A stretch of DNA of 64,000 nt from Dehalococcoidia bacterium (GTDB taxonomy: Bacteria > Chloroflexota > Dehalococcoidia > Lucifugimonadales > Lucifugimonadaceae). Shown here in pieces: positions 51,123-60,798 of the stretch. The DNA is taken from the NCBI GenBank assembly GCA_028285005.1, contig JANQQP010000019.1:62001-126000 (forward strand), in the 5' to 3' direction. The position numbers were made by a program, and so were the translations under genes. Below the pieces are notes generated by a model. The model was not told the origin of the DNA. It did not search any database and was given only the letters and a program-made list of their open reading frames with translations. Numbering within the stretch: the first letter of the stretch is position 1; each line of letters begins with the position of its first letter.

Positions 51123-54100
51123 ATGGCAGACAGCAAACACTTCAAAGAGTCAGCACGTGTCCAGGTCCCGGATCTGGATCACATCGCGACGCACGGGCTA
51201 TACAACCCGGAGAACGAACACGACTCTTGCGGTGTTGGTGTGGTTGCGAATATCGACGGCTCCAAGAACCACAAGATCATCGATCAGGCACTCGAGGTGC
51301 TTATCAATCTCGGGCACCGAGGCGCATGTGGTTGCGACCCTCGGACCGGCGACGGAGCCGGAATCCTGCTCCAAATGCCGGACGCGTTTATGCGTAAGGT
51401 CTCGGCGGACGTCGACATTCAACTTCCTCCCGCGGGGCACTACGGTGTCGGGATGACTTTCCTGCCAATCGAGGATGGGCTGCGGGGTCGATGTGAATCG
51501 ATTCTTGAAGAGGCTGTAAAGCAGCGCGGGCTGAAGTTTCTTGGATGGCGAGACGTTCCGGTCGACACAGCTGCTATTGGCGATATGGCACGCGCTGCGA
51601 TGCCTCGCATTAGACAGTTTTTCATTGAAGCCCCGGCCGATCTCATTGAAGACGACCTTGAACGCAGGCTGTATGTCGTACGAAAGTCCGCTGAGCGTGA
51701 AGCAAGAGCGCAGGCCTCGGATGACGAGATTCAAGACATTGTCGACTACTTCTACGTGTGTTCTCTGTCTTCACGGACGGTGGTCTACAAGGGTCTGATC
51801 TTCGCTGACCAGATGAAGGAGTTCTACACGGACCTGAACGACGAGGAGATGGTCACGGCGTTCGGGATGGTCCATTCTCGTTTCAGCACGAACACGCTAG
51901 GCGCCTGGAGACTCGCGCACCCGTACCGGATGCTGGCTCACAACGGTGAGATCAATACGGTTCGTGGAAACCGCAACTGGATGACGGCTCGCGAAAAGGT
52001 GCTGAGTTCGGACTATTTCGGGGATGACATCGGCGATATCACTCCGGTCTGTGAAGCCGACGAACCGAGCGATACTGCATCACTTGACAACGGTTTCGAG
52101 TTCCTTCGCATGGGAGGGCGGTCGCTCGAGCATGTGGCTGCGATGATGTTGCCGGCCGCGTGGTACGGCAACGAGTCGATGCCCGACAACGTCAAGTCGT
52201 TCTACGAATACCACGGCGGCATGATGGAGCCGTGGGACGGCCCGGCAATGATCACTTTCACGGACGGCAATTCACTCGGCGCCGTCCTGGACCGTAATGG
52301 CCTGAGGCCGTTCCGCTACTGGGTGACCAAGGACAACTTGCTTGTGATGGCGTCGGAGGCAGGAGTGTTGGACATTCCGCCGGAGGACATCGCCTACCGC
52401 GACAGGTTGGCGCCGGGGCGGCTGTTCCTGGTGGACTTTGACCAGAGGCGGATAGTGCCGCCTGAGGAGATCATCGACGGGCTTGCTTCGAGTCAGGCGT
52501 ATGGCGAATGGCTTGATGAGAATCGAGTGACGGTTGAAGACCTTTCTGAGCCGGACGTTGTGCCGGCTATAGACCTCGACACCCTGGTGACGAGGCAGAT
52601 GGTGTTCGGCTACTCGCAGGAGGATCTCAAGTGGCTTATAGGTCCGATGGCCATCCAGGGAGCCCAGCCGAACGGCTCGATGGGGAACGACGCGCCGCTC
52701 GCGGTTTTGTCTGACCGGCCACAGGCGCTATTCAGCTATTTCAAGCAGAAGTTCGCCCAGGTCTCCAATCCGCCGCTCGATCCGATCAGGGAGAAGCAGG
52801 TCACTCAGATGTCTGTGCCGGTCGGTCGGCGGCCGAACCTGTTCGATGAGTCGGAAGAGCACGCAAGGCTGCTGCGCATCGACCATCCGCTGCTTTTCAA
52901 CGAAGACCTGGCGCGCATCAAGGCAGCCAACAACGACGGAGTAAAAGCGAAGACCATCTCGACTCTCTTCCCGGTGTCAGAGGGCATCGACGGGCTTGGC
53001 AACGCGATCGAGAGAGTTCGCCGCGAAGCCTCAGAGGCGATCAGGGACGGTTTCACGATTCTTGTCCTCTCAGACCGAGGCGTCGATTCTGAGCATGCAT
53101 TCATTCCATCTCTGCTGGCGGTTGGAGCTGTTCAGCACCACCTGATCCGCGAGCAGACCCGGACGCAGGCCGACATCATCGTGGAGTCGGGTGAGCCGCG
53201 TGAGGTCCATCACTTCGCAACGCTATTCGGCTACGGTGCCTCGGCGATCAATCCGTACCTGGCACTCGAATCGATTGCCGGGATGCGAGCTCAACCCACA
53301 GCCGAACGCCCGCTGCCTCCGCAAGAGAAATCAGAGCAGAACTTCAGATACGCAGTCGAATCAGGTGTGCTGAAGACGATGTCGAAGATGGGAATTTCAA
53401 CGCTCCAGGGTTACATCGGCGCGCAGGTGTTCGAAGCGCTTGGACTTTCTGAGAAGCTCACCGACGAGTACTTCAGGTGGACGGAGTCACGGATCGGCGG
53501 TGTCGACCTGGAAGACATCGCGGCTGATGTCCTGGCGAACCATGCTCGGGCGTACCCGGAAGAGGACATTCCGGCCAACCTCCGTCTCGACCTGGGTGGC
53601 CTTTACCTGTGGCGCGGTACCGGCGAACGGCACATGTGGAACCCGGACACCATTGCCCTGCTGCAAGACGCGGCCACCAGGAATGACAAGGCGGTGTTCA
53701 AGCAGTTCGAGCAGGCATCTGACAACGAGGGCAGCGAGCACATAACCATCCGCAACATGCTGGAGTTTGCCAAGACCGGCACTCCGGTGCCTCTCGAAGA
53801 GGTTGAGCCGGCGACGGAGATAGTTAAGCGGTTCGCAACAGGAGCCATATCGCTTGGCTCGATCTCGAGGGAAGCGCACGAGACTCTGGCCATCGCGATG
53901 AACCGCATCGGCGCTCGTTCGAACACCGGTGAGGGCGGCGAGGACCCGGCGCGGTATAACCCGGACGACAACGGTGACCGCCGGATCAGCGCGGTCAAGC
54001 AGGTAGCCTCGGGTCGTTTCGGCGTCAACACGAACTACCTCGTGAACTCCACCGATCTCCAGATCAAGATGGCGCAGGGAGCGAAGCCAGGAGAGGGCGG

Positions 54101-55784
54101 AGAGCTTCCGGGCTGGAAGGTGTCTGACTACATCGCCTTCATAAGGAAGACCACACGCGGGGTTGAGCTGATCTCACCTCCGCCACATCACGACATCTAC
54201 TCGATCGAAGACCTCGCCCAGCTCATTCACGACCTGAAGAACGTGAACCCTGAATCGCGTGTTCACGTGAAGCTCGTGGCAGTCGCCGGCGTTGGCGTTA
54301 TCGCTGCCGGCGTGGCGAAGGGTAAGGGCGACGTTGTCCTGATCTCAGGCGACTCAGGAGGGACCGGCGCGTCGCCGCTCTCTTCGATTCGCCATGGCGG
54401 AATCCCGTGGGAACTCGGACTGGCTGAGACTCAGCAGGTCCTCGTCGAAAACGGACTGCGAGACAGGATCGTCGTACAGACGGACGGCCAGATAAAGACC
54501 AGTCGCGACGTCGTGGTCGCCGCTCTGTTGGGCGCAGACGAGTGGGGTGTAGCAACTGCGGGCTTGATCACCATGGGTTGCATCATGCTCCGCAAGTGCC
54601 ACCTCAATACCTGCTCGGTCGGCGTCGCCACCCAGGACCCTGAACTCCGCGCCAGGTTTACGGGCACACCAGAAGCCGTCGTCAACTACTTCATGATGCT
54701 CGCCGAGGGTGTGCGCGAGATCATGGCCGAGCTCGGTTTCAGAACTGTGAACGAGATGATCGGCCGGATGGACATGCTCAAGCAGCGTGAGGACACGACG
54801 CATTGGAAGGCCAAGAAGATAGACCTTTCGCGCATGCTCGCGATGCCGAAGGGACTTCCCGGCGATCATATGTATCACTGCGCGCTGCAAGACCATGAGT
54901 TGGATGCGGCGCTGGACAACGAGTTGATCCGGCTATCTCAGCGGGCAATCGACGACGGCGAAGAGGTGAACGAAACCCTCAGCATCAAGAATGGCAATCG
55001 CACCGTGGGCGCGATGCTGTCTGGCAAGATCGCCGAGAAGTACGGCGAGGAGGGGCTGCCGGACGGCACGATCAACTTCACCATGCATGGCTCGGGCGGT
55101 CAAAGCTTTGGCGCCTTCGCTGTTAAGGGACTGACTTTCAGAGTTGAGGGTGATGCCAACGACTACCTCGGCAAGGGGCTTTCAGGCGGACGGATCATCG
55201 TCGTGCCGCCAAAGGACTCCAGCTATGTGCCTGAGGACAACATAATCATTGGCAATGTTGCGTTCTATGGGGCAACCGGAGGCGAGGCGTTCATTCGTGG
55301 CCGCGGCGGTGAGCGGTTCTGCGTCCGCAACTCCTCAGCCCATGCGGTGATTGAAGGGATCGGCGATCACGGCTGTGAATACATGACCGGTGGCCGCGTT
55401 GTTGTGCTGGGACCGACAGGCCGCAACTTTGGTGCCGGGATGAGCGGCGGAATCGCCTACATCTACGATCCTGACGAGACCTTCGAGCAACGCTTCAACC
55501 CGGAGCTGGCCGACCTGCTCGACGTTGAGCCAGATTCGGCTGATGAAGTTGAGCTAAAGGGCCTTATCACGAGGCACTTCGAATACACAGCAAGCACGGT
55601 CGCGGAGAACCTGCTTAACGACTGGTCAAACGCTCTCGGTAAGTTCAGAAAGGTCTTCCCGAAAGACTACGCACGCGTGCTGCGCGAGCAGGCTTCCACG
55701 AAGCTGAACGGAGCGGTTAGCGATGGGACAGGCCAACTCACAGGCATCGGCGCAGGTGACGAGGGGGTAGGCACCCGTGGGTAA
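51123..55784 (+). CDS. gltB: glutamate synthase large subunit
   Basis: Converts glutamine and 2-oxoglutarate to two glutamates with ammonia channelling. The 1553-residue protein starts at ATG 51123; a 35-residue propeptide would be removed to expose Cys36 (SCGVGVVANIDG), the amidotransferase nucleophile. Next come the central domain and the FMN-binding synthase domain (GEGGEDPARYN, SAVKQVASGRFGV, GDSGGTGASPLSS). The 3Fe-4S ligands are in CIMLRKCHLNTCSVGVATQD. The C-terminal GxG beta-helix (GGRVVVLGPTGRNFGAGMSG) is intact. The upstream part of the frame overlaps glnA and is not coding. gltD overlaps its end by 8 bases. Confidence 0.96.
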   Translation: MADSKHFKESARVQVPDLDHIATHGLYNPENEHDSCGVGVVANIDGSKNHKIIDQALEVLINLGHRGACGCDPRTGDGAGILLQMPDAFMRKVSADVDIQLPPAGHYGVGMTFLPIEDGLRGRCESILEEAVKQRGLKFLGWRDVPVDTAAIGDMARAAMPRIRQFFIEAPADLIEDDLERRLYVVRKSAEREARAQASDDEIQDIVDYFYVCSLSSRTVVYKGLIFADQMKEFYTDLNDEEMVTAFGMVHSRFSTNTLGAWRLAHPYRMLAHNGEINTVRGNRNWMTAREKVLSSDYFGDDIGDITPVCEADEPSDTASLDNGFEFLRMGGRSLEHVAAMMLPAAWYGNESMPDNVKSFYEYHGGMMEPWDGPAMITFTDGNSLGAVLDRNGLRPFRYWVTKDNLLVMASEAGVLDIPPEDIAYRDRLAPGRLFLVDFDQRRIVPPEEIIDGLASSQAYGEWLDENRVTVEDLSEPDVVPAIDLDTLVTRQMVFGYSQEDLKWLIGPMAIQGAQPNGSMGNDAPLAVLSDRPQALFSYFKQKFAQVSNPPLDPIREKQVTQMSVPVGRRPNLFDESEEHARLLRIDHPLLFNEDLARIKAANNDGVKAKTISTLFPVSEGIDGLGNAIERVRREASEAIRDGFTILVLSDRGVDSEHAFIPSLLAVGAVQHHLIREQTRTQADIIVESGEPREVHHFATLFGYGASAINPYLALESIAGMRAQPTAERPLPPQEKSEQNFRYAVESGVLKTMSKMGISTLQGYIGAQVFEALGLSEKLTDEYFRWTESRIGGVDLEDIAADVLANHARAYPEEDIPANLRLDLGGLYLWRGTGERHMWNPDTIALLQDAATRNDKAVFKQFEQASDNEGSEHITIRNMLEFAKTGTPVPLEEVEPATEIVKRFATGAISLGSISREAHETLAIAMNRIGARSNTGEGGEDPARYNPDDNGDRRISAVKQVASGRFGVNTNYLVNSTDLQIKMAQGAKPGEGGELPGWKVSDYIAFIRKTTRGVELISPPPHHDIYSIEDLAQLIHDLKNVNPESRVHVKLVAVAGVGVIAAGVAKGKGDVVLISGDSGGTGASPLSSIRHGGIPWELGLAETQQVLVENGLRDRIVVQTDGQIKTSRDVVVAALLGADEWGVATAGLITMGCIMLRKCHLNTCSVGVATQDPELRARFTGTPEAVVNYFMMLAEGVREIMAELGFRTVNEMIGRMDMLKQREDTTHWKAKKIDLSRMLAMPKGLPGDHMYHCALQDHELDAALDNELIRLSQRAIDDGEEVNETLSIKNGNRTVGAMLSGKIAEKYGEEGLPDGTINFTMHGSGGQSFGAFAVKGLTFRVEGDANDYLGKGLSGGRIIVVPPKDSSYVPEDNIIIGNVAFYGATGGEAFIRGRGGERFCVRNSSAHAVIEGIGDHGCEYMTGGRVVVLGPTGRNFGAGMSGGIAYIYDPDETFEQRFNPELADLLDVEPDSADEVELKGLITRHFEYTASTVAENLLNDWSNALGKFRKVFPKDYARVLREQASTKLNGAVSDGTGQLTGIGAGDEGVGTRG

Positions 55785-57261
55785 GATCACCGGTTTCAAA
55801 GAGATCGGCAGGATCACGCCGGCGCGACGTGACGCGAATACCCGTGTCGATGACTGGCACGAGATCTACACAGACTGGCCGGACCAAAGTTCGCGTGCGC
55901 AGGCAAGCCGCTGCATGGACTGCGGCGTTCCGTTCTGCAATAGCGGATGTCCGCTCGGAAACCTGATTCCGGAGTGGAACGATCTTGTCTACCACGGCGA
56001 TTGGGAAGAGGCGATCAAGCGACTCCACGCTACGAACAACTTCCCGGAGTTCACAGGCCGGATATGTCCTGCTCCCTGCGAGGGAGCCTGCACGCTGGCG
56101 ATCAACAGCAGCGCCGTCACGATCGAGATGATCGAAAAGGCGATATCCGAGCGGGCCTGGCAAGAAGGTTGGATCAAGCCTGAGCCGCCTGAGACTCGCA
56201 CCGGCAAATCCGTGGCCGTCGTCGGCTCAGGTCCGGCGGGCCTTGCTGCCGCCCAGCAGCTCAATAGAGCCGGCCACACGGTCACCGTATTCGAGCGGAA
56301 CGAGCATATCGGCGGTCTACTCGCTCTTGGGATTCCCGAGTTCAAACTTGAGAAAAGCGTTGTTGACCGTCGACTCGACCAGATGAGAGCCGAAGGCGTG
56401 GATTTCCGCCCTTCGACCAACGTCGGCACCGATGTTACCCACGACCAGTTGCTGAACGATTTCGACGCCATATGCCTCGCAGGCGGATCGACCGTTCCGC
56501 GAGACCTGCCGATCCCGGGTCGCGAACTCAACGGCATCCACTATGCGATGGATTTCCTCACCCAGCAGAACCGCCGTTTGAAAGGCCAGGAGTTTTCGCC
56601 GGAAGAAACGATATCGGCATCCGGGAAGAACGTCGTGATCATCGGCGGTGGCGACACCGGAGCCGACTGCCTCGGCACTTCTCATCGACAGCACGCCTCG
56701 AACATCGTGCAGATCGAGATCATGCCGCGGCCGCCGGAGCACCGTGTCGCAACCAATCCGTGGCCCCAGTGGCCAATGGTCTTCCGCACCTCTTCCGCCC
56801 ACGAGGAAGGCGGCGAACGCGACTACAACGTTTTGACCAAGCAGTTCGTCGACGACGGCAACGGGAATGTTGTGAGGATCGACTGCGTAAGGATCGAATG
56901 GGTCCCTTCGACGAATGGCGGCCGTCCCGAGATGCGTGAAGTGCCTGGCAGCGAGTTTTCGATCGATGCCGATCTCGTCCTGCTGGCGATGGGCTTCCTG
57001 CATCCGCAACACGATGGCCTGCTGGACGATCTGCAGGTGGAATACGATTCACGCGGCAATGTGAAGACTGACGTGATGCTGCAGAGCAACGTCAAGAAGG
57101 TCTTTGCCTGTGGCGATATGCAGCGAGGTCAGTCACTCATCGTGCACGCGATCGCAAGTGGCCGCACGTGCGCCAGGGCGATCGATCTATTCTTGATGGG
57201 AGATTCGAGCCTGCCGACGGTACGAGGCTACGCACGGCCAGCTCTCGCACTTCAGCGTTAG
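55777..57261 (+). CDS. gltD: glutamate synthase small subunit
   Basis: Transfers electrons from NAD(P)H via FAD and two 4Fe-4S clusters to GltB. The 494 residues start at GTG 55777 with GAGGGGGT upstream. Cluster ligands are in RCMDCGVPFCNSGCPLGN and ICPAPCEGACTL. Then FAD motif VAVVGSGPAGLAAAQQLNRA and NAD(P) motif VVIIGGGDTGADCLG. Near the end ACGDMQRGQSLIVHAIASGR closes the fold. It overlaps gltB by 8 bases, so synthesis is coupled. Confidence 0.96.
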   Translation: MGKITGFKEIGRITPARRDANTRVDDWHEIYTDWPDQSSRAQASRCMDCGVPFCNSGCPLGNLIPEWNDLVYHGDWEEAIKRLHATNNFPEFTGRICPAPCEGACTLAINSSAVTIEMIEKAISERAWQEGWIKPEPPETRTGKSVAVVGSGPAGLAAAQQLNRAGHTVTVFERNEHIGGLLALGIPEFKLEKSVVDRRLDQMRAEGVDFRPSTNVGTDVTHDQLLNDFDAICLAGGSTVPRDLPIPGRELNGIHYAMDFLTQQNRRLKGQEFSPEETISASGKNVVIIGGGDTGADCLGTSHRQHASNIVQIEIMPRPPEHRVATNPWPQWPMVFRTSSAHEEGGERDYNVLTKQFVDDGNGNVVRIDCVRIEWVPSTNGGRPEMREVPGSEFSIDADLVLLAMGFLHPQHDGLLDDLQVEYDSRGNVKTDVMLQSNVKKVFACGDMQRGQSLIVHAIASGRTCARAIDLFLMGDSSLPTVRGYARPALALQR

Positions 57262-57330
57262 CCTGGTGACAGGTGCTGCTGCGGACACGTCGCCTCGGGC
57301 AGGACTGCGTTAAACCGGCACGAAGTTCAG

Positions 57331-59085
57331 ATGGCACATCTACGAGTAGCTCTCGCCCAGATAAATACGACGGTTGGCGACTTACAGGCGAACCGACGTG
57401 CCGCTGACCGTGCGATTGAGCAAGCCGTGGAAATGGGAGCGGACATCGTTGCTCTCCCGGAACTGACGATCACCGGCTATCCGCCCGAAGATCTGGTGTT
57501 GTGGCCGAGCTTCGTGGACCAGAACGTGCGAGAGCTTGAGCTTCTGGCTGCGTCCACGAATGGCATTACCGCCATCGTTGGTTTCGTTCATGCTGACGAA
57601 GAGGGCAAGCTCTACAACGCAGCCGCGACACTGTCTGGCGGCCGTGTACGGGACATCTACGGAAAGATCCACCTCCCGAACTACGGCGTGTTCGACGAGC
57701 GACGCTACTTCACTTCTGGCACAGGCTGTCCCGTGCTGGAAGTTTCGGGTACGAAGGTTGCCATCAATGTCTGTGAGGACATCTGGGAGGAGCCGGGCCC
57801 CAGCGAGCTGCAGTGCTCTGCAGGCGAGGCCGAGGTCATTCTCAACATAAATGGTTCGCCTTACTGGATCGGCAAGCAAGAGTGGCGCACCGAAATCGTC
57901 ACTACGCTGGCCAAACGGAATCGGGCGTTCGCCGTCTATGTGAACCAGGTTGGCGGCCAGGACGAGCTTGTGTTCGATGGTGCGAGCATGGTGGCCGGAC
58001 CCGACGGCAAAGTGCTCGCGGTGGCGCCGTCCTTCGAAGAGTCGATATTCACCATTGATATCGAAACCGAACTCGTTAAAGAAGCGCGGAGCGAGGTTCC
58101 TGAAACTGCGCCATCCGACAGCATCATCGAACAGTTTGGTCCGGTCAGGCACGTTGGGATTGAGTCGGTCGGTGCTAAAGCCGTCGATGTCGGCGCAGTC
58201 CCGATGGAATCGCCGGCGGAACTCGAATCCGTCTACAAAGCCCTTGTCCTCGGAACACGTGACTATGTGCGAAAGACCGGGTTCGAGAAGGTGGCGATCG
58301 CGCTCTCAGGTGGTATCGATTCAACGATAGTGGCGGCGATCGCGGTGGATGCTCTCAGCGCGGAAAACGTGACTGGCGTCGCGATGCCTTCCCGATACTC
58401 TTCAGAGGGCAGCATCGAGGACGCTCAGGAGCTAGCTCAGAGACTCGGGATAAAACTGTGGAGGTTGCCGATCGAACCTGCCCACGGAGGTTTCGAAGAG
58501 CTATTGGAGCCTGTGTTCAAAGACACGGAGCCGGGTGTCGCCGAAGAGAACACGCAGTCGAGGGTGCGCGGCACGGTGATGATGGCGATTGCGAACAAGT
58601 TCAACTGGCTCGTGCTGACCACGGGCAACAAGTCCGAAATGGCGACCGGATACGCCACGATCTACGGCGACATGGCCGGAGCTTTTGCGGTGGTCAAGGA
58701 TGTTCCGAAGACCCTGCTCTACGAACTGTGCCACTACAGGAACAGCGCCGGTCCGGACAGTCCAATTCCTCAATCGGTGATTGAGAAGCCACCCAGCGCA
58801 GAGCTTCGGCCTGGCCAGTTGGACGAAGACAGCCTTCCGCCATACGAAATCCTGGACCGGGTGCTCGAGCAATATGTTGTCAATCTGAAATCGTCAGATG
58901 AGATCGTCAAATCAGAGCGAGCTCTGGGAGATTCCGGCGCCGACGAAGAGACGGTTCGACGATTAACTCGTTTGATTGACATCAATGAGTACAAACGGCG
59001 TCAGGCCCCGCCCGGTCCCAAGATCACTCAACTCGCCTTTGGCCGAGACCGGCGTCTGCCGATCGCGAACAGATACCGCGGCTGA
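57331..59085 (+). CDS. nadE: glutamine-dependent NAD+ synthetase
   Basis: Makes NAD+ from deamido-NAD+ using glutamine. The 584 residues combine an N-terminal nitrilase-type glutaminase (catalytic Glu in ALPELTITGYPPED, Lys in YGKIHLPNYGVFDE, Cys in INVCEDIWEEPG) and a C-terminal synthetase with the P-loop ALSGGIDSTIVAAIAV, followed by TTGNKSEMATGYATIYGDMA. Substrate glutamine comes from the upstream GS. It lies 69 bases after gltD. The 120 bases to the next gene hold nothing evident. Confidence 0.95.
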   Translation: MAHLRVALAQINTTVGDLQANRRAADRAIEQAVEMGADIVALPELTITGYPPEDLVLWPSFVDQNVRELELLAASTNGITAIVGFVHADEEGKLYNAAATLSGGRVRDIYGKIHLPNYGVFDERRYFTSGTGCPVLEVSGTKVAINVCEDIWEEPGPSELQCSAGEAEVILNINGSPYWIGKQEWRTEIVTTLAKRNRAFAVYVNQVGGQDELVFDGASMVAGPDGKVLAVAPSFEESIFTIDIETELVKEARSEVPETAPSDSIIEQFGPVRHVGIESVGAKAVDVGAVPMESPAELESVYKALVLGTRDYVRKTGFEKVAIALSGGIDSTIVAAIAVDALSAENVTGVAMPSRYSSEGSIEDAQELAQRLGIKLWRLPIEPAHGGFEELLEPVFKDTEPGVAEENTQSRVRGTVMMAIANKFNWLVLTTGNKSEMATGYATIYGDMAGAFAVVKDVPKTLLYELCHYRNSAGPDSPIPQSVIEKPPSAELRPGQLDEDSLPPYEILDRVLEQYVVNLKSSDEIVKSERALGDSGADEETVRRLTRLIDINEYKRRQAPPGPKITQLAFGRDRRLPIANRYRG

Positions 59086-59205
59086 TTCCGACCTCTAACC
59101 CTCCAGTCACGACCCGGCAGAAACGCGTGCTAGGATTCCGGCTGGCTGCATGCGTGCAGATCGCAACGCTATCCGATTCTTTGCTAGTAGACGCGAGAAC
59201 CCAGG

Positions 59206-60408
59206 ATGAAAATCACCGAAATCGAAACGTTCGTCGTTGATGCTGGATGGCGCCCGTGGCAGTTCGTCGCGGTACGGACAGACGAAGGCATCACCGGCTA
59301 CGGCGAGATGTCTGACGGCCGCAATCCATACGGCGTCACCGGCGCGGTCACAGATTTCGAATCGACCCTGATCGGCCAGGACCCGCTGCCCGTTGAGCGC
59401 AGATTTTGGGACATGTACCGAGTGGCGCGCCAGAGTCCAGGCGGAATTGCGGCCAAAGCGATTGCCGGAGTGGAACTGGCTCTGTGGGACATCAAGGGCA
59501 AAGCCGCCGATATGCCGGTTCACGCGCTGTTCGGCGGGCCCACTCGCGAGTCACAGCAGGTCTACTGGTCGCACTGTGGAACTTCGCGGGCTTGCAACCA
59601 CGAGCTAATCGGCACACCGCCGATCAAATCGATGGGTGACGTCCGTCGCCTGGGCCAAGAGGTGCGTGACAAGGGTTTCAACGCGCTCAAGACCAACATC
59701 GTATTTCCGGGCGACCCGGCTCACACCTACTTCGCAGGTTTCGGCGGCGGCTCCGGCACAACGGATCAGAACATCACACCGGCGCTTCTGCGTCATATCG
59801 AGGAGTACATCGGCACCTTCAAGGAAGGCGCTGGACCAAACGTTGAGATTGCCCTGGACCTGAATTTCAACTTCAAGCCGCTCGCTGCCCGCCAGATCTG
59901 CGACGTAGTGGAGCCGTTCAACATGATGTGGGTCGAGGTTGACATGTACGAGCCCGAAGGGCTGGCTGAGGTTAAGAACTCGACGAACGTACCGATCACG
60001 TCTGGCGAGAACCTTTTCGGATTGCGCGACTACCGACCGTACTTCGAAGCGAGAGCCATGGATACGGTGAAGGTCGATGTCCCGTGGAACGGATTCGCTC
60101 GCTCAAGGGACGTTGCTCTTGCGGCTGAAAGTTACGAACTGAACATCGCGCCGCACAACTACTACTCTCACCTGTCGACCATGATCTCGCTCAACCTGTG
60201 CGCGACTTTGCCGAACGTGAGGATCATGGAGATCGACATTGATGACGTACCGTGGAAAGACGACCTCACAGGCGGTGCACTCGAGATCGAAGGTGGCGTG
60301 ATCAACATTCCAACGAAGCCCGGATGGGGTGTCGATCTCGATGAAGATGTGGCGAAAGCTCACGTCTGGCAGCGGGGACGAGGACCTGGATACATGACGG
60401 ACAGGTAG
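59206..60408 (+). CDS. enolase-superfamily sugar-acid dehydratase or racemase (MR/MLE type)
   Basis: A 400-residue mandelate racemase/muconate lactonizing-type enzyme. Metal ligands are likely D218 (ALDLNFN), E244 (MWVEVDMYEP) and E268 (TSGENLF); a catalytic His is in APHNYYSHL (H317). The barrel strand that carries the KxK pair reads ALKTNIVFPG, so the second Lys is Asn (K162-T-N164). This resembles dehydratase-type members such as galactonate dehydratase, but the substrate is unknown. AGG lies directly before the ATG. The VOC gene follows in 5 bases. Confidence 0.85.
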   Translation: MKITEIETFVVDAGWRPWQFVAVRTDEGITGYGEMSDGRNPYGVTGAVTDFESTLIGQDPLPVERRFWDMYRVARQSPGGIAAKAIAGVELALWDIKGKAADMPVHALFGGPTRESQQVYWSHCGTSRACNHELIGTPPIKSMGDVRRLGQEVRDKGFNALKTNIVFPGDPAHTYFAGFGGGSGTTDQNITPALLRHIEEYIGTFKEGAGPNVEIALDLNFNFKPLAARQICDVVEPFNMMWVEVDMYEPEGLAEVKNSTNVPITSGENLFGLRDYRPYFEARAMDTVKVDVPWNGFARSRDVALAAESYELNIAPHNYYSHLSTMISLNLCATLPNVRIMEIDIDDVPWKDDLTGGALEIEGGVINIPTKPGWGVDLDEDVAKAHVWQRGRGPGYMTDR

Positions 60409-60413
60409 CGCTA

Positions 60414-60791
60414 ATGCACCGGAGCAGGCTGAAGGTCGTATTGTTCGACACTCCGGCCGAGGACGCTCAGGCTGGGGTCGATTTCTGGTCTGCTGCCCTC
60501 GGCGGTGACACGGGCAAGACCGTCACTTCAGAAGACCCCTACGGCCGCGTCGGCTACGTGCGCAATGCCGTTGATGCAATGGTACAGCGGACCGATAGTG
60601 AACCCCGGATTCACGTCGATATCGAGACAGACGATCTGGAAGCCGAGGTCAGCAGGCTGGAGAAACTGGGAGCAGAGCGAGTCGAGTTCGTGGAGCAGTG
60701 GTGGGTTATGAAGGCCCCGTCTGGCCACATCTTCTGTGTGGTGCCAATCCAGTCCAACGACTTCCCGAACGGTGCCAATCAGTGGGACTAG
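60414..60791 (+). CDS. VOC (glyoxalase/dioxygenase-fold) protein
   Basis: A 125-residue beta-alpha-beta-beta-beta protein. It has VVLFDTPAEDAQAGVDFWSA, RIHVDIETDDLEAEVSRLEK and the ending SGHIFCVVPIQSNDFP. His and Glu in such proteins bind a metal, but the set here is not clear. It begins 5 bases after the enolase-superfamily gene and is probably co-transcribed; a functional link is inference. Confidence 0.8.
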   Translation: MHRSRLKVVLFDTPAEDAQAGVDFWSAALGGDTGKTVTSEDPYGRVGYVRNAVDAMVQRTDSEPRIHVDIETDDLEAEVSRLEKLGAERVEFVEQWWVMKAPSGHIFCVVPIQSNDFPNGANQWD

Positions 60792-60798
60792 CGCCCTG

